NCBI GenBank assembly: GCA_045598965.1
Contig: JAZRVH010000007.1
Location: forward strand, 94,261 to 158,260
Direction: 5' to 3'
DNA from: RGIG426 sp045598965
GTDB lineage: Bacteria > Bacillota > Clostridia > Oscillospirales > Acutalibacteraceae
DNA: 64,000 bases
Shown: positions 1-9,323 of the stretch, piece after piece
Layout of the letters: every line of letters begins with the position of its first letter
Numbering within the stretch: the first letter of the stretch is position 1
The notes under the pieces: model-generated
Told to the model about the DNA's origin: nothing
Seen by the model: the letters and a program-made list of their open reading frames with translations, nothing else
Database searches by the model: none
Program-made: the position numbers and the translations under genes

Positions 1-2
1 GA

Positions 3-152
3 AAAGAGGAAGAATGTTTGGACTTTTACGTTTCAAAAATTCAGGGGTCCGACGTTGCAAAAGGAAAGAAAACCGTAAAATCCATTTTGCAAAACTGGAA
101 TGTACCGGGCTCCAGAGACGATAAAACAATGATTGTGTATTCAAGAGGGTGA
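3..152 (+). CDS. C-terminal end of a PP2C-like protein phosphatase (partial)
   Basis: The third reading frame is open from the window edge to a TGA at 150-152 and gives the last 49 residues of a protein. Its end, SRDDKTMIVYSRG, resembles the final strand of PP2C-family Ser/Thr phosphatases, where an Asp-Asp/Asn-x-Thr motif (metal-binding Asp) precedes the last hydrophobic strand. The stop lies four bases before the ATG of the next gene, a protein kinase, so the two are translationally linked. A PP2C phosphatase paired with a zinc-ribbon kinase would match the TerY-P triad (vWA, PP2C, kinase). Only the tail is visible, so the family call is an inference from a short motif and the context. Confidence 0.5.
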   Translation, partial: KEEECLDFYVSKIQGSDVAKGKKTVKSILQNWNVPGSRDDKTMIVYSRG

Positions 153-156
153 CAGG

Positions 157-1602
157 ATGCTTTTAGTCGATGAAAACGGATTGCGATATGACATCAATGA
201 GGAAATGAAATATGGTGCCGGCGGTCAAGGCGTGGTATATAAGGTGACGAATAACGACAAAATCGCCATAAAGGTCAAGGTTCCGATAGATGCTTCTTCG
301 GTGCGTGATGCGGGGAGTAATGGGGCGGTTTTGTCCGACGATAAATATGAATCGTATGCTCGAAAAATCCGCTATGTACAGTCGTTAAATGCGGTGCATG
401 AAATTGATCATATTGCCACACCGATTGCTCTTTTACAAAAACCGTATTGCGGCTATGTAATGCGGTTTATGGGCCGTATGGTGAGCATCGGTCAGCATAT
501 GGGAAAAACGCAGGAAAATTTACTGTCTGAACGAGGAAAAAACAACTCTCTTGCCAAGAAACTAAAGGTTCTTGCAAAGCTCGCCGCCATTTTATGCGAC
601 CTGCGAGCCCATGGACTTGTGTATTGCGATATCTCTCCCGGCAATGTTTTTGTGTCGAGGGAGTCGAACAGTGATGAGGTTTGGCTGATTGACTTAGATA
701 ATTTACGGTATTCCGGTGTGTCCGGCTGTGCCATCGGCACGCCTCGTTATCGTGCACCGGAGATTGCAAGCGGGGAGCATACCAATACGTTTTACAGCGA
801 TGCCTATTCGTTTGCTCTTCTTGCTTATGAGTATTTGGTAATGGCATCGCCGTTTTTCGGGGCCATGTCCAGCCAAGCGGAAACCGAGGATTTGTGGGAC
901 GAAGCTGAGCCGGATGCGGCGGCGGATGATTTTTCCGCATTGTCGGAAAAGGGCGAAATCCCGTATGTTTATGAGGGAGAACAGAACGCCCGTATTGAAC
1001 AAAGCGGTATTCCGCTTGATTATGTGATGACGGACACGCTTAAGGATTTATTCCTCCGAACCTTTAACGAAACCGGCAGAAAAAATCCCGTCTCCCGGCC
1101 GAGCGTTAAGGAGTGGAAGGACGCTTTCGAGGATGCGTATTACCGTGTTTCGACTTGCAGTAACGGCCATGACCACTTAGGCGTTAAATGCTTGTGGTGT
1201 GATAGGGAAAAGGAACAAGACACCAACCGCTATTTCTCTTTAACGGTGGAGGATGTTTGTGCCGACAACGGATTGGATGAAGAGGAATGGGACATTTCTG
1301 ACGCAAAGCCGATAAAACCGTATGAAAAACGTGTAAAACATTTTTCCCAAAAAAAGAGGATGAGCGACCGGAAAACAATTTCGGTGCCGGTGGAATTTTT
1401 CGGCGAAACCGACGGGGTGGCAACCCTTTTGCTTACAAATTCTTCGGTGAATTTGGATATGCGGTTTATGGGGAAATCTTCTGTCTATCCCCGAGAAATT
1501 ATGTGGGAATATAAGAACGTGCCTGCTGGTAAAAAAGTAATGCTCAGAAAAAACGGACAGCCCTATAAAATCGTGAGCATTTACGAGGAGAGTACAACAT
1601 GA
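157..1602 (+). CDS. Serine/threonine protein kinase with C-terminal zinc ribbon
   Basis: This 481-residue soluble protein has a eukaryotic-type kinase fold. Visible motifs are a glycine loop (GAGGQGVVYKV), a VAIK-type lysine (IAIKV), the catalytic loop VYCDISPGNV, the metal-binding LIDLDN in place of DFG, and the P+1 loop GTPRYRAPE. The catalytic Asp and Asn are present but the usual loop Lys is Ser, as in other TerY-P-type kinases, so activity is likely. About residue 340 a CSNGH plus CLWCD pair looks like a zinc ribbon, followed by a roughly 110-residue tail. ATG 157 is preferred over TTG 133 because AGAGGGTGACAGG precedes it. The gene follows the phosphatase fragment directly and overlaps the helicase by 4 bp (ATGA), so the three are one operon. 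The likely role is signalling that controls the downstream helicase and AAA proteins. Confidence 0.85.
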   Translation: MLLVDENGLRYDINEEMKYGAGGQGVVYKVTNNDKIAIKVKVPIDASSVRDAGSNGAVLSDDKYESYARKIRYVQSLNAVHEIDHIATPIALLQKPYCGYVMRFMGRMVSIGQHMGKTQENLLSERGKNNSLAKKLKVLAKLAAILCDLRAHGLVYCDISPGNVFVSRESNSDEVWLIDLDNLRYSGVSGCAIGTPRYRAPEIASGEHTNTFYSDAYSFALLAYEYLVMASPFFGAMSSQAETEDLWDEAEPDAAADDFSALSEKGEIPYVYEGEQNARIEQSGIPLDYVMTDTLKDLFLRTFNETGRKNPVSRPSVKEWKDAFEDAYYRVSTCSNGHDHLGVKCLWCDREKEQDTNRYFSLTVEDVCADNGLDEEEWDISDAKPIKPYEKRVKHFSQKKRMSDRKTISVPVEFFGETDGVATLLLTNSSVNLDMRFMGKSSVYPREIMWEYKNVPAGKKVMLRKNGQPYKIVSIYEESTT

Positions 1603-4600
1603 GATTTTCGGATATTGCTACCTATTTGCCCGCTCAGTGCGTGGAATTTGAGATACAGGTTGACGATCCCTCTGTTTTTCAGGAGGGGGATTTTGTCGAA
1701 ATATTCAGCAAAGAAGAGACCTTTTTAAGAAAACTTGACAATCCCGCTATGTCAACGTACGGCAAATTTTTAACGAAACAGTATGGCTATGAATTCGAGG
1801 AGAAATCTGTCGGAATTCATTTTTGCCAGGTGATTGGCAAACAGAAGAATATCCTGCATATTTTGATGGCGTTTGATTTGAATATCAATTATGAGGATAC
1901 GCATAACCCGAACGGTATCGCCATTGCGGTTCTCTCAAGCGATGCCTCGGTAGACGATATGAACGCATTGCTTTCGCAGGAGTATTCGCTGTCTATTGGC
2001 GGACAGCCGTTTTATATTATCGCCAAACACGTAAAGTTAAGCAAAAAGAATTCGTTTGTCTTAGTGGATATGACACGTGGACGCTCTTTCTCTGTCGTGG
2101 AAAAACGGTTTTCCGAGATAGAAGCCGAACAAGGAAGTGCCGGCGATTTGACCTATGCCATTGATTCTAGCGAAAGAGCCTTTGTTCATCCCGAAAATTA
2201 TGCGTTTGTTTTCTGCCGTGTGCCGATACGTTTCGTCGATAAAACGAAAAAGGAACGGCTGAACATTGCCACCAAGACGTTTATTCAAAACGGCGGAAGC
2301 GAATACGTCAATATGTGGAAACTGTATGCCGAAACGCAGATGGAATTAAAGCAAATTGATAGTGAGGAGACCGGAAAAATCAGCTTTAATTCATGTGTCC
2401 GCAAGCGTTTGGGCGTCTACAAATTAAATGTTAAAAACGAAGAGGCGGTATTGCACTTTTTTGAACGAGCACCAAAGGAAAACGGTGTTATTCGTGTGCA
2501 GATTCAGCAATTAGCTCCACAAAAAAAATTCCCGACATATGCCTACGGTGTGTTACGGGACAATTATATTCCCGGCACCGATTATGTGGAATGTATCCTT
2601 GACGATGGAGGTTATCTTAGCCCTTTTCTTCCCGGAACGGTGACAATGGATATTGCCGGTGACATTATGGTGTATAAACGCCGTATGATGGCATTTGAAG
2701 CTATCCAAAAACAAAAATCCGCCAACACGGCCTTGCCGTATTTGTTGGAAGGCCGAACGGTGAATAACTATTCCAAAAAAGACCTAAACGACAGTGCCAA
2801 GTTGGATGAAACCATTATTTCGAAATTTTTCCGAAAATATCCGCCCAATCCCAGCCAACGAAAAGCGATTGAAATTGCTATGAAAACGCCGGATGTTGCG
2901 ATAATAAAAGGGCCTCCCGGAACGGGCAAAACCAAGGTTATCAAAACCATAGAAGCGTTACTTAAGGCTCAGCAAAAAAACGAGGAGGTTCGCCAAGACG
3001 CCTTTTTGCTTACCGCTTATCAGCGGGACGCCACCAAAAATATGACCAGACGAGATGAAGCCACCGAGGCGGATGAGTTTCAACTGCCTATCATAGCGGA
3101 GTTTGGAAAACGGGGCGAAAGAGAGATTGACCAAGAGCTGGAGGCATGGTGCGAAAGAACCAGTCAGCATATTTTGGACAGGCATGAAGACGTTGATCGT
3201 ATCTCCAAAAAGAAGCTGTACATTCTGTCGCTTTTGCAATTGCAGGATGCCATTGAAAAGCCGTGCTCTGTGGAACAGGCGTTCTCTATACTGGAACAGG
3301 CGATTGAATACGGCGAAATATATTTGAACATGGTGACCGATTTTGAGGGCGACGAGCGGATGCAAACGCTTGAGAAAACGCTGGACAGTCTTCGTATGGA
3401 AAAAACCGTGATTTCCAGTCGTGTAAAACGAGATGTGTCCCGGATGCTTGTATACTATGCCAACCGTATTCCGAGTTCCCCGGCGGCATACAGCGATGAC
3501 GGAGAGAAGTTGCTGTCGTGTATTTACGAAAAGTTTCGGATGGTGGAGCATATTCGTTCCATCAAAACGAACTTAGAAGAGCTTCGCACCTGCTTTGCCG
3601 CAACGCCGGTGGATTATCGGGCTGTGAAGCGGCTGAAAGTGAATCTGATTGTTGAAGCTAAGAAAATAGAGAAGCTTCACGCAGAGGAAAAAGCCTCCAT
3701 TATACAAAATATGGACACGTTGATTGAAACGTTAAAGAGCCTTCGTGGAGGCGAAAAGTATGAAATTATTTCGGATTATTTAAGCTGTCTGTATCCCGGA
3801 GATGAGACCGCTTTGATTATTCGGAAATATCAACGAACCTTAGCGAAAACCCACCAGCTGGCGAACGAAAACGGAAAATTCCGATATCGGGATATTTTGG
3901 TGGATGAGGCGGCGAGAAGCTGTCCTGCCGATTTAATGATTCCGCTTTCTTGTGTGGAAAACCGTATTATTTTCGTGGGCGATGACGCCCAGCTTCCTCA
4001 GTACGTCGAGGAAGATGTTATGAAGGAAATTATCCTGAAAGATAAACTTGAAAATCCAAATGAATTATTTGGAAAACTTACGCCGGAAGCAAGAGAAGAA
4101 AAATACAAATTATCTATGTTTGAGTATATGACAGAAAAAGCAAAAGGGCTTTGTATGCTCGACTCGAAACACGAACGTGTGGTTACGCTTAATGTTCAGT
4201 ATCGTATGGCACCGGTGATCGGCGATTTGGTTTCCAAGCATTTTTATGAGGGGGAACTGCAAAACGCTACCGGTTTTCCGGAAGACCATTTCAAACAAAA
4301 CTATCCCACCATTGCCGGAAAAAACCTGGTTTGGATTGATGCGAACAAGGGCGGTAACCGTGAACAGAAATCTGCCAGTGGCTCCCGCTACCGGGAATGC
4401 GAAGTGAATATCATTGTTGAACGTATTAAAACCATTACGGAAAGCCGTGAGTGGAGGGGCAAGGAAGAGCCTGCCAGCATTGGTGTTATTACGTTCTATT
4501 CCGCTCAAAGAGATAAAATTATGCACGCCTTGGAAGCCCACCTGAGCGAGGATGTGATGAAATTCATCGAAGTGGGAACGGTGGATGCCTTCCAGGGGAA

Positions 4601-4838
4601 AGAATTTGATATTGTGTTTTTGTCGTTGGTCAGAAGCAACAACATAGATCGAGTTGGCTTTCTTGACAGCAAAAACAGAATGTGCGTGGCAATGAGCCGT
4701 GCCAAAAAATGTTTAGTCATTGTCGGCAACAGCACCATTACGAAGTATAAGAATGCCGAAAAAGATATTCCCGCACTGATCGATGCGTACAAGCTGTGTG
4801 AGGAAGGGGGAGACGTATGTGAATTACAATCAGTTTGA
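1599..4838 (+). CDS. Superfamily 1 helicase, Upf1/DNA2/NAM7-like
   Basis: A 1079-residue protein with a full set of SF1B helicase motifs in the second half: Walker A GPPGTGKTK near residue 438, motif II DEAARS near 769, motif III VGDDAQLPQ just after, QYRM near 867, GTVDAFQGKEFD near 993 and AMSRAKK near 1031. A long, mostly helical insertion (about 330 residues) separates motifs I and II. The first 400 residues have no domain I can name. Such proteins unwind DNA, RNA or hybrids in an ATP-dependent way. No nuclease motif was seen. It overlaps the kinase by 4 bp and the next gene by about 20 bp, so it is probably co-translated with them. Long helicases of this class are common in anti-phage and stress islands. 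Confidence 0.85.
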   Translation: MRFSDIATYLPAQCVEFEIQVDDPSVFQEGDFVEIFSKEETFLRKLDNPAMSTYGKFLTKQYGYEFEEKSVGIHFCQVIGKQKNILHILMAFDLNINYEDTHNPNGIAIAVLSSDASVDDMNALLSQEYSLSIGGQPFYIIAKHVKLSKKNSFVLVDMTRGRSFSVVEKRFSEIEAEQGSAGDLTYAIDSSERAFVHPENYAFVFCRVPIRFVDKTKKERLNIATKTFIQNGGSEYVNMWKLYAETQMELKQIDSEETGKISFNSCVRKRLGVYKLNVKNEEAVLHFFERAPKENGVIRVQIQQLAPQKKFPTYAYGVLRDNYIPGTDYVECILDDGGYLSPFLPGTVTMDIAGDIMVYKRRMMAFEAIQKQKSANTALPYLLEGRTVNNYSKKDLNDSAKLDETIISKFFRKYPPNPSQRKAIEIAMKTPDVAIIKGPPGTGKTKVIKTIEALLKAQQKNEEVRQDAFLLTAYQRDATKNMTRRDEATEADEFQLPIIAEFGKRGEREIDQELEAWCERTSQHILDRHEDVDRISKKKLYILSLLQLQDAIEKPCSVEQAFSILEQAIEYGEIYLNMVTDFEGDERMQTLEKTLDSLRMEKTVISSRVKRDVSRMLVYYANRIPSSPAAYSDDGEKLLSCIYEKFRMVEHIRSIKTNLEELRTCFAATPVDYRAVKRLKVNLIVEAKKIEKLHAEEKASIIQNMDTLIETLKSLRGGEKYEIISDYLSCLYPGDETALIIRKYQRTLAKTHQLANENGKFRYRDILVDEAARSCPADLMIPLSCVENRIIFVGDDAQLPQYVEEDVMKEIILKDKLENPNELFGKLTPEAREEKYKLSMFEYMTEKAKGLCMLDSKHERVVTLNVQYRMAPVIGDLVSKHFYEGELQNATGFPEDHFKQNYPTIAGKNLVWIDANKGGNREQKSASGSRYRECEVNIIVERIKTITESREWRGKEEPASIGVITFYSAQRDKIMHALEAHLSEDVMKFIEVGTVDAFQGKEFDIVFLSLVRSNNIDRVGFLDSKNRMCVAMSRAKKCLVIVGNSTITKYKNAEKDIPALIDAYKLCEEGGDVCELQSV

Positions 4839-6978
4839 CCGTGATTTGCTTTTGGCGAATTTCGGAAAAGACGGTGTTTTCGAAAGGGTTGCACGAACAA
4901 AATTTGCAAAATCCTCGTGCGTATACGTTTCTGTCCCGGCGATTGCCTACCATTATTGTGCAACGATAAACAATTCCAATGACGATTTCATTTATCGGGC
5001 AGTTCATGACTTGAACCAATATTACTCATCAAGAGGAAAGCCCTATAATTACGATGAAATCTCTAATGACTTGGGGTTGGAAAAAGACCTCGTAAAGGTC
5101 ATTATCAAACGGGATATTCAGACGTCTCCGAATGGGGATGGCTCGGAAACACGTAATATTTCCAATAATTCATTTATTGTTTTATACGATTTAATTTCCC
5201 GAAAGCTGATGCCGCTTTTCCTGAACACCGAGCAGTATGAGCAATACAAGGAAATTTGTGAAGATAAGCGGCATTTTCGGCTTTCAACCGGTGATTCCAT
5301 GACCTATTATATCCATGACCTCTATGAGCGGGGAATGCATAACGATGTTCCGGTGCAGCCGGACAATCAAGAAGTGGAATTTTTGTTGAGGGAACGCTAT
5401 TACCGCAGAAAAAGAGATGTGCCGTTGTCCGTCTTGTTTACCGGCAATTCCGAGTATGTGGATGTCGTTTCCGCATTGTATTACGACAAGAACAATACGT
5501 CGGAATATTCTGCCGCCCATCCGTTTTATAAGGGGCTTGCCGGCTGGATTACGGAAGACGTGAAAATGGTGTGTGAAAAGGATACGAAAACCGCACAGCA
5601 TCTTTCTGGGCAGTTGAATCGAATGAAAGAAAGTATTGATTTGTCGATAAAATCTTTGAAAATCAAGGATACACTTTTCGATGAATGTGAGCGGTACATT
5701 GATTCGGTTTACGGAAAAAAGAAATTGGCCGCATATCCCGAATTGCGGGCGGCTTTAGCGGAATCGCTGGCGTGTTATACTCGTCGTGCACACGTATATA
5801 AAGAGCGTGAGACGATTGCAGAAGACCGTCTGGAAAGTGCCAATAAAGAGTATTATGTAGCGTTGTACGGTTTGTTGGAAAAGTGTATCAAGGAAAGCTT
5901 TTTGAAAAACTTTGACCAACAACGGCTTGTCGATTACAAGAAGTATATTATGGGTATGCAGTCGGATGATTATGCGATCCACGACTATCGAAAATTGGCG
6001 AGTGAAATCGGCTTTGACAGTAGTGGGATACGGGACAACGTGCGGATATATGAAAAGCGGTTACGGTATCTCATTGACTGTCAGAGCAGCGACACCAGCG
6101 ACATTACCGTGTTGCTGTTTGCCAATTTGCTGGAAGCCCATTTTTCACCCGTTCACCCTTTTCATGAACTTGCCCGTGTGCACAATATGTTCTTTTCATT
6201 GATAGAACAAGCACGTAGCTTGCGTAACCCGGCAAAGCACGGAACGCAAAATGCAATGAACTGGAATCACTTTGATTTGCAGCTTCTGGCCTTTGATGTG
6301 TTTGATATATTGGTGATGTCATCGAGAACCAAACAGCTGGATATCAATAAGTTTCTGGATTATGAGGGTCTTGACGAAGATTATCAGAAAGTGGAAGAAA
6401 AGGCAAAAAGTAATCTTTCTCCGTATACGAGAATTCGAGACAACCACGACGTATATAACTACGCTTTGACGTTGGAGCGTTCGAGGATTATGTCCGGTTC
6501 GGAATATTTTTCAAATGCCTACAACATTCTCGACGAGGTAATGAAACAGTTTATCTATTGGATTACGGATAAAAACGAAATTGACAAAGCGGTTTTGGAA
6601 CGCTATTTGCCAGAGAAAAAAAGCAAGGAGTCCGTTGCGGAATGTGTAAACGAAATATTGAAACGATATAATTATCCGGATGTTGTGGAACGTCGCTATA
6701 AATACGGAAGCTTCAATAGAGAGTATACCGCCAGTATGACAACGGGAAATCTGCTGTTGTATTTGATTATGGTTACGGATTATTATCGCCCGATTTTGTT
6801 GCATCGATTGTTGTCCGAAAACGAGGAGTTTGTTTCGCTTGCCGAACGGGTGTTTGAGCTTCGTGGACATAACGAAACCTCCAAAAGTAACGAGAAAGAA
6901 ATTGAAAAGATCCATAAAAAAATCTTGACCCTATGTGAAACATTGCTCAACTATATTGAAAGTGAGGACAATTTCTAA
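4819..6978 (+). CDS. Uncharacterised protein with a HEPN-like RNPAKH motif
   Basis: This 719-residue protein is not one I recognise. It is hydrophilic, mostly helical by composition, and has no signal peptide or membrane segment. Near residue 469, LRNPAKHG matches the Rx4-6H pattern of HEPN ribonucleases, inside a helical stretch (about 430-510) of the size of a HEPN domain. Near residues 70-95, YDEISNDLGLEKDLVKVII could be a helix-turn-helix. The start is GTG 4819, eight bases after AGGAAGGGGGAG and inside the end of the helicase gene; an in-frame ATG at 4783 lacks a ribosome site. The stop overlaps the next start (TAATG). If the HEPN reading is right this could be the RNA-cleaving effector of the system, but the motif is short and unproven. 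Confidence 0.6.
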   Translation: MNYNQFDRDLLLANFGKDGVFERVARTKFAKSSCVYVSVPAIAYHYCATINNSNDDFIYRAVHDLNQYYSSRGKPYNYDEISNDLGLEKDLVKVIIKRDIQTSPNGDGSETRNISNNSFIVLYDLISRKLMPLFLNTEQYEQYKEICEDKRHFRLSTGDSMTYYIHDLYERGMHNDVPVQPDNQEVEFLLRERYYRRKRDVPLSVLFTGNSEYVDVVSALYYDKNNTSEYSAAHPFYKGLAGWITEDVKMVCEKDTKTAQHLSGQLNRMKESIDLSIKSLKIKDTLFDECERYIDSVYGKKKLAAYPELRAALAESLACYTRRAHVYKERETIAEDRLESANKEYYVALYGLLEKCIKESFLKNFDQQRLVDYKKYIMGMQSDDYAIHDYRKLASEIGFDSSGIRDNVRIYEKRLRYLIDCQSSDTSDITVLLFANLLEAHFSPVHPFHELARVHNMFFSLIEQARSLRNPAKHGTQNAMNWNHFDLQLLAFDVFDILVMSSRTKQLDINKFLDYEGLDEDYQKVEEKAKSNLSPYTRIRDNHDVYNYALTLERSRIMSGSEYFSNAYNILDEVMKQFIYWITDKNEIDKAVLERYLPEKKSKESVAECVNEILKRYNYPDVVERRYKYGSFNREYTASMTTGNLLLYLIMVTDYYRPILLHRLLSENEEFVSLAERVFELRGHNETSKSNEKEIEKIHKKILTLCETLLNYIESEDNF

Positions 6979-9323
6979 TGAATCCATTTCAAACCAACCC
7001 GACAGGGATGACAAGTAACGAGGAAATAGTCGAGAAAGGAATACGCTTGCTTGAGGAATACGACCGACTGACAGAAATAGTGGGCGTGTATTCGTCGTAT
7101 GCGGAAATGCAGCAAAGACTAAACGAGAATGCTGAGGAAATACGGGCAGAGGCAGAGACGGAGGCACGAAAGATTATTGAAAAGGCCAAAGCGGCCGCAA
7201 AAGCAATTACCGAAGATGCCCACAGAGAGAAAGAGCTTTACATAAGCGGATTTGAGGATGAGGGAAAAACCCGAAAAGAGCAAATCATAGAAGATGCCAA
7301 AGCGTATGCCCAGTCTATCCGGAATTCTGCCGAAGCGGATATCCAAAAGAGAAAAGAGTCTGCCGATCAAGAGTTTGACGGCCGTGTGGCAAAGGGAGAA
7401 GAACGCCGTAAAGAACTTATCGCTCTCGCCGAAAAAGAGACTCAAAGCATTCGTGAACAGGCGGATGATTACTTAAAGAAAGCCCGGGACGAGGAAGCAA
7501 AAATCAAAAGCAAGGCCGTTTCCGATGCGGATGATATTCGAAAGAATGCTCAAAGCGAGATGCAAAAACAGCGTAAAGAATTAGAAGCGGAAAAAGCGAC
7601 TATCGAAAAAGAGCGGGAGCTCATCAACAGCAAACAGAATGAATTAGAATATAAAATAAACGCTCTCGACGCTCATAAGAAAGCACTTGATGATTCTTTT
7701 GCGAATCGTGTTGACGAAGTGTGCAGTGCAAGAGGGATTCGCTGCAAAACCGCCGAGGAAACTCTGAACGATATTCGGAATAGAAACAAAGAACTTGAAA
7801 AAGAAAAAGAAAAGTATTTGAACCTTAAGGTTAACGAGAATGATATTAAAAATTGGGAGAAATATCGTTCTGAACTGAACGCCCTGAAAAAACAGCTGAA
7901 AGTATTTGAGGACAACAATATCACCCTGGAAAACGTTGACGAGTTTGTCAATGCCAAAGACAAGGCGGATACATATGCAGGACAAATCCGTGATCTGAAC
8001 AAGCAGTTAGAGGAAAAAGAGAAAGCGTTGTTACTGCGGCGAAACGAATCCGTTGAGCTGGATGCGGAAAAAGAGAGAAGCAAGTACTGGGAAGACTGTG
8101 CGATGCAGTGGCTGGAGGAACTGGAACGGAACAAAAAAGTCACTCGTGAGGAGATGCTGGCACCCATTCGCAGTATACCGTCGTTTATGGCAAAAACAGA
8201 CGATCTCGCTGATGACAAACAGTTTACCGATGAACAAAAATGGTTGGAGAATATCAAGGCAAAATCCGAGGAGAGCGGACTGAAATTCTCCAAACGTCAA
8301 ATTTATGCCTATCACACGGCTCAGAAAATCCGGGATATGTCTCCGTTGGTCGTGTTGGCGGGTGTTAGCGGCACCGGTAAATCGGAATTGCCGAAAAACT
8401 ATGCCCTCCACGGCGGTATGAATTTCCTGTCTATTCCCGTGAAGCCCGACTGGGACAGCCCGGCGTCGCTGTTTGGTTATTACAACTCCATTGAGCGTCG
8501 GTTTGAGGCTACGGACCTTGTGCGTGCTTTGTATCAAATGAGCAGCGATTCGTTGCGTCGTAACCAGTTGATGATGGTGTTGCTGGACGAAATGAACCTG
8601 GCTCACCCGGAGCAATATTTTGCCGATATGCTCAGCAAACTGGAAACGTGCAGAGGCTTAAAACAAAATGCTCAATACGATATTCTGTTGGGCGGTGGCG
8701 AAACCCCTGAGCGTTTGGATATCGGCTCCAACATCCTTTGGACCGGCACGATGAACGAGGACGAGACAACAAAAGGCTTGTCGGACAAGGTGATTGACCG
8801 TAGCACGCTCATTACGTTCCCTCGCCCGAGAGAGTTGTATGACCGTGAGGGCAACAAGGAAATCAAACAAGAATTCTTCCTTTCGAGAAAGACGTGGACT
8901 TCTTGGTGCAATAAGGTGAACACCGAAAGTGCGGATGAGGTCAAGAAAAAACTGGAAGAGTATCGTGGCTATGTGCAGAATATCAACGAGCAAATGGCCA
9001 ATATGGGCCGCAATCTCGGTCACCGTGTATGGCAGGGAATCGCTCAATACATTGAGCACTATCCCGATGTTGTGTATGCGAAAAAGAACGAGCTTGAAGC
9101 CGCTATGAACAAAGCGTTCAGCGATGCAATCGCTTTCAAGATCATGCCGAAACTGCGTGGCGTAGAGGTGCGTGGTCAGAACGAGGAATGCTTAAACCGT
9201 ATTGAGGGCATTCTCTCGAGCCATGCCGGCGAGCTTGTCAACGACTATAAACACGCCAGAGAATTGACTACCGAGTTGTTCCAATGGTGCAGTGCCGACT
9301 TTATGAACAAGGATGATGAATGA
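6978..9323 (+). CDS. Coiled-coil protein with McrB-type AAA+ ATPase domain
   Basis: A 781-residue protein. Residues about 30-375 are a long charged coiled coil rich in Glu, Lys, Ala and Arg, with repeats of the type AEAEARKIIEKA. The C-terminal half is an AAA+ domain of the McrB/dynein-like class: Walker A GVSGTGKSE near 462, Walker B VLLDEMNLAHPE near 534, sensor 1 TGTMNED near 589 and a probable arginine finger DKVIDRS near 605. The Walker B signature DEMNLA with the sensor TMN is typical of McrB, the GTPase/ATPase of modification-dependent restriction. No McrC nuclease is adjacent; the next protein may be the functional partner. The coiled coil replaces the DNA-recognition domain usual in McrB, so assembly or sensing probably depends on it. 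The gene overlaps both neighbours. Confidence 0.8.
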   Translation: MNPFQTNPTGMTSNEEIVEKGIRLLEEYDRLTEIVGVYSSYAEMQQRLNENAEEIRAEAETEARKIIEKAKAAAKAITEDAHREKELYISGFEDEGKTRKEQIIEDAKAYAQSIRNSAEADIQKRKESADQEFDGRVAKGEERRKELIALAEKETQSIREQADDYLKKARDEEAKIKSKAVSDADDIRKNAQSEMQKQRKELEAEKATIEKERELINSKQNELEYKINALDAHKKALDDSFANRVDEVCSARGIRCKTAEETLNDIRNRNKELEKEKEKYLNLKVNENDIKNWEKYRSELNALKKQLKVFEDNNITLENVDEFVNAKDKADTYAGQIRDLNKQLEEKEKALLLRRNESVELDAEKERSKYWEDCAMQWLEELERNKKVTREEMLAPIRSIPSFMAKTDDLADDKQFTDEQKWLENIKAKSEESGLKFSKRQIYAYHTAQKIRDMSPLVVLAGVSGTGKSELPKNYALHGGMNFLSIPVKPDWDSPASLFGYYNSIERRFEATDLVRALYQMSSDSLRRNQLMMVLLDEMNLAHPEQYFADMLSKLETCRGLKQNAQYDILLGGGETPERLDIGSNILWTGTMNEDETTKGLSDKVIDRSTLITFPRPRELYDREGNKEIKQEFFLSRKTWTSWCNKVNTESADEVKKKLEEYRGYVQNINEQMANMGRNLGHRVWQGIAQYIEHYPDVVYAKKNELEAAMNKAFSDAIAFKIMPKLRGVEVRGQNEECLNRIEGILSSHAGELVNDYKHARELTTELFQWCSADFMNKDDE

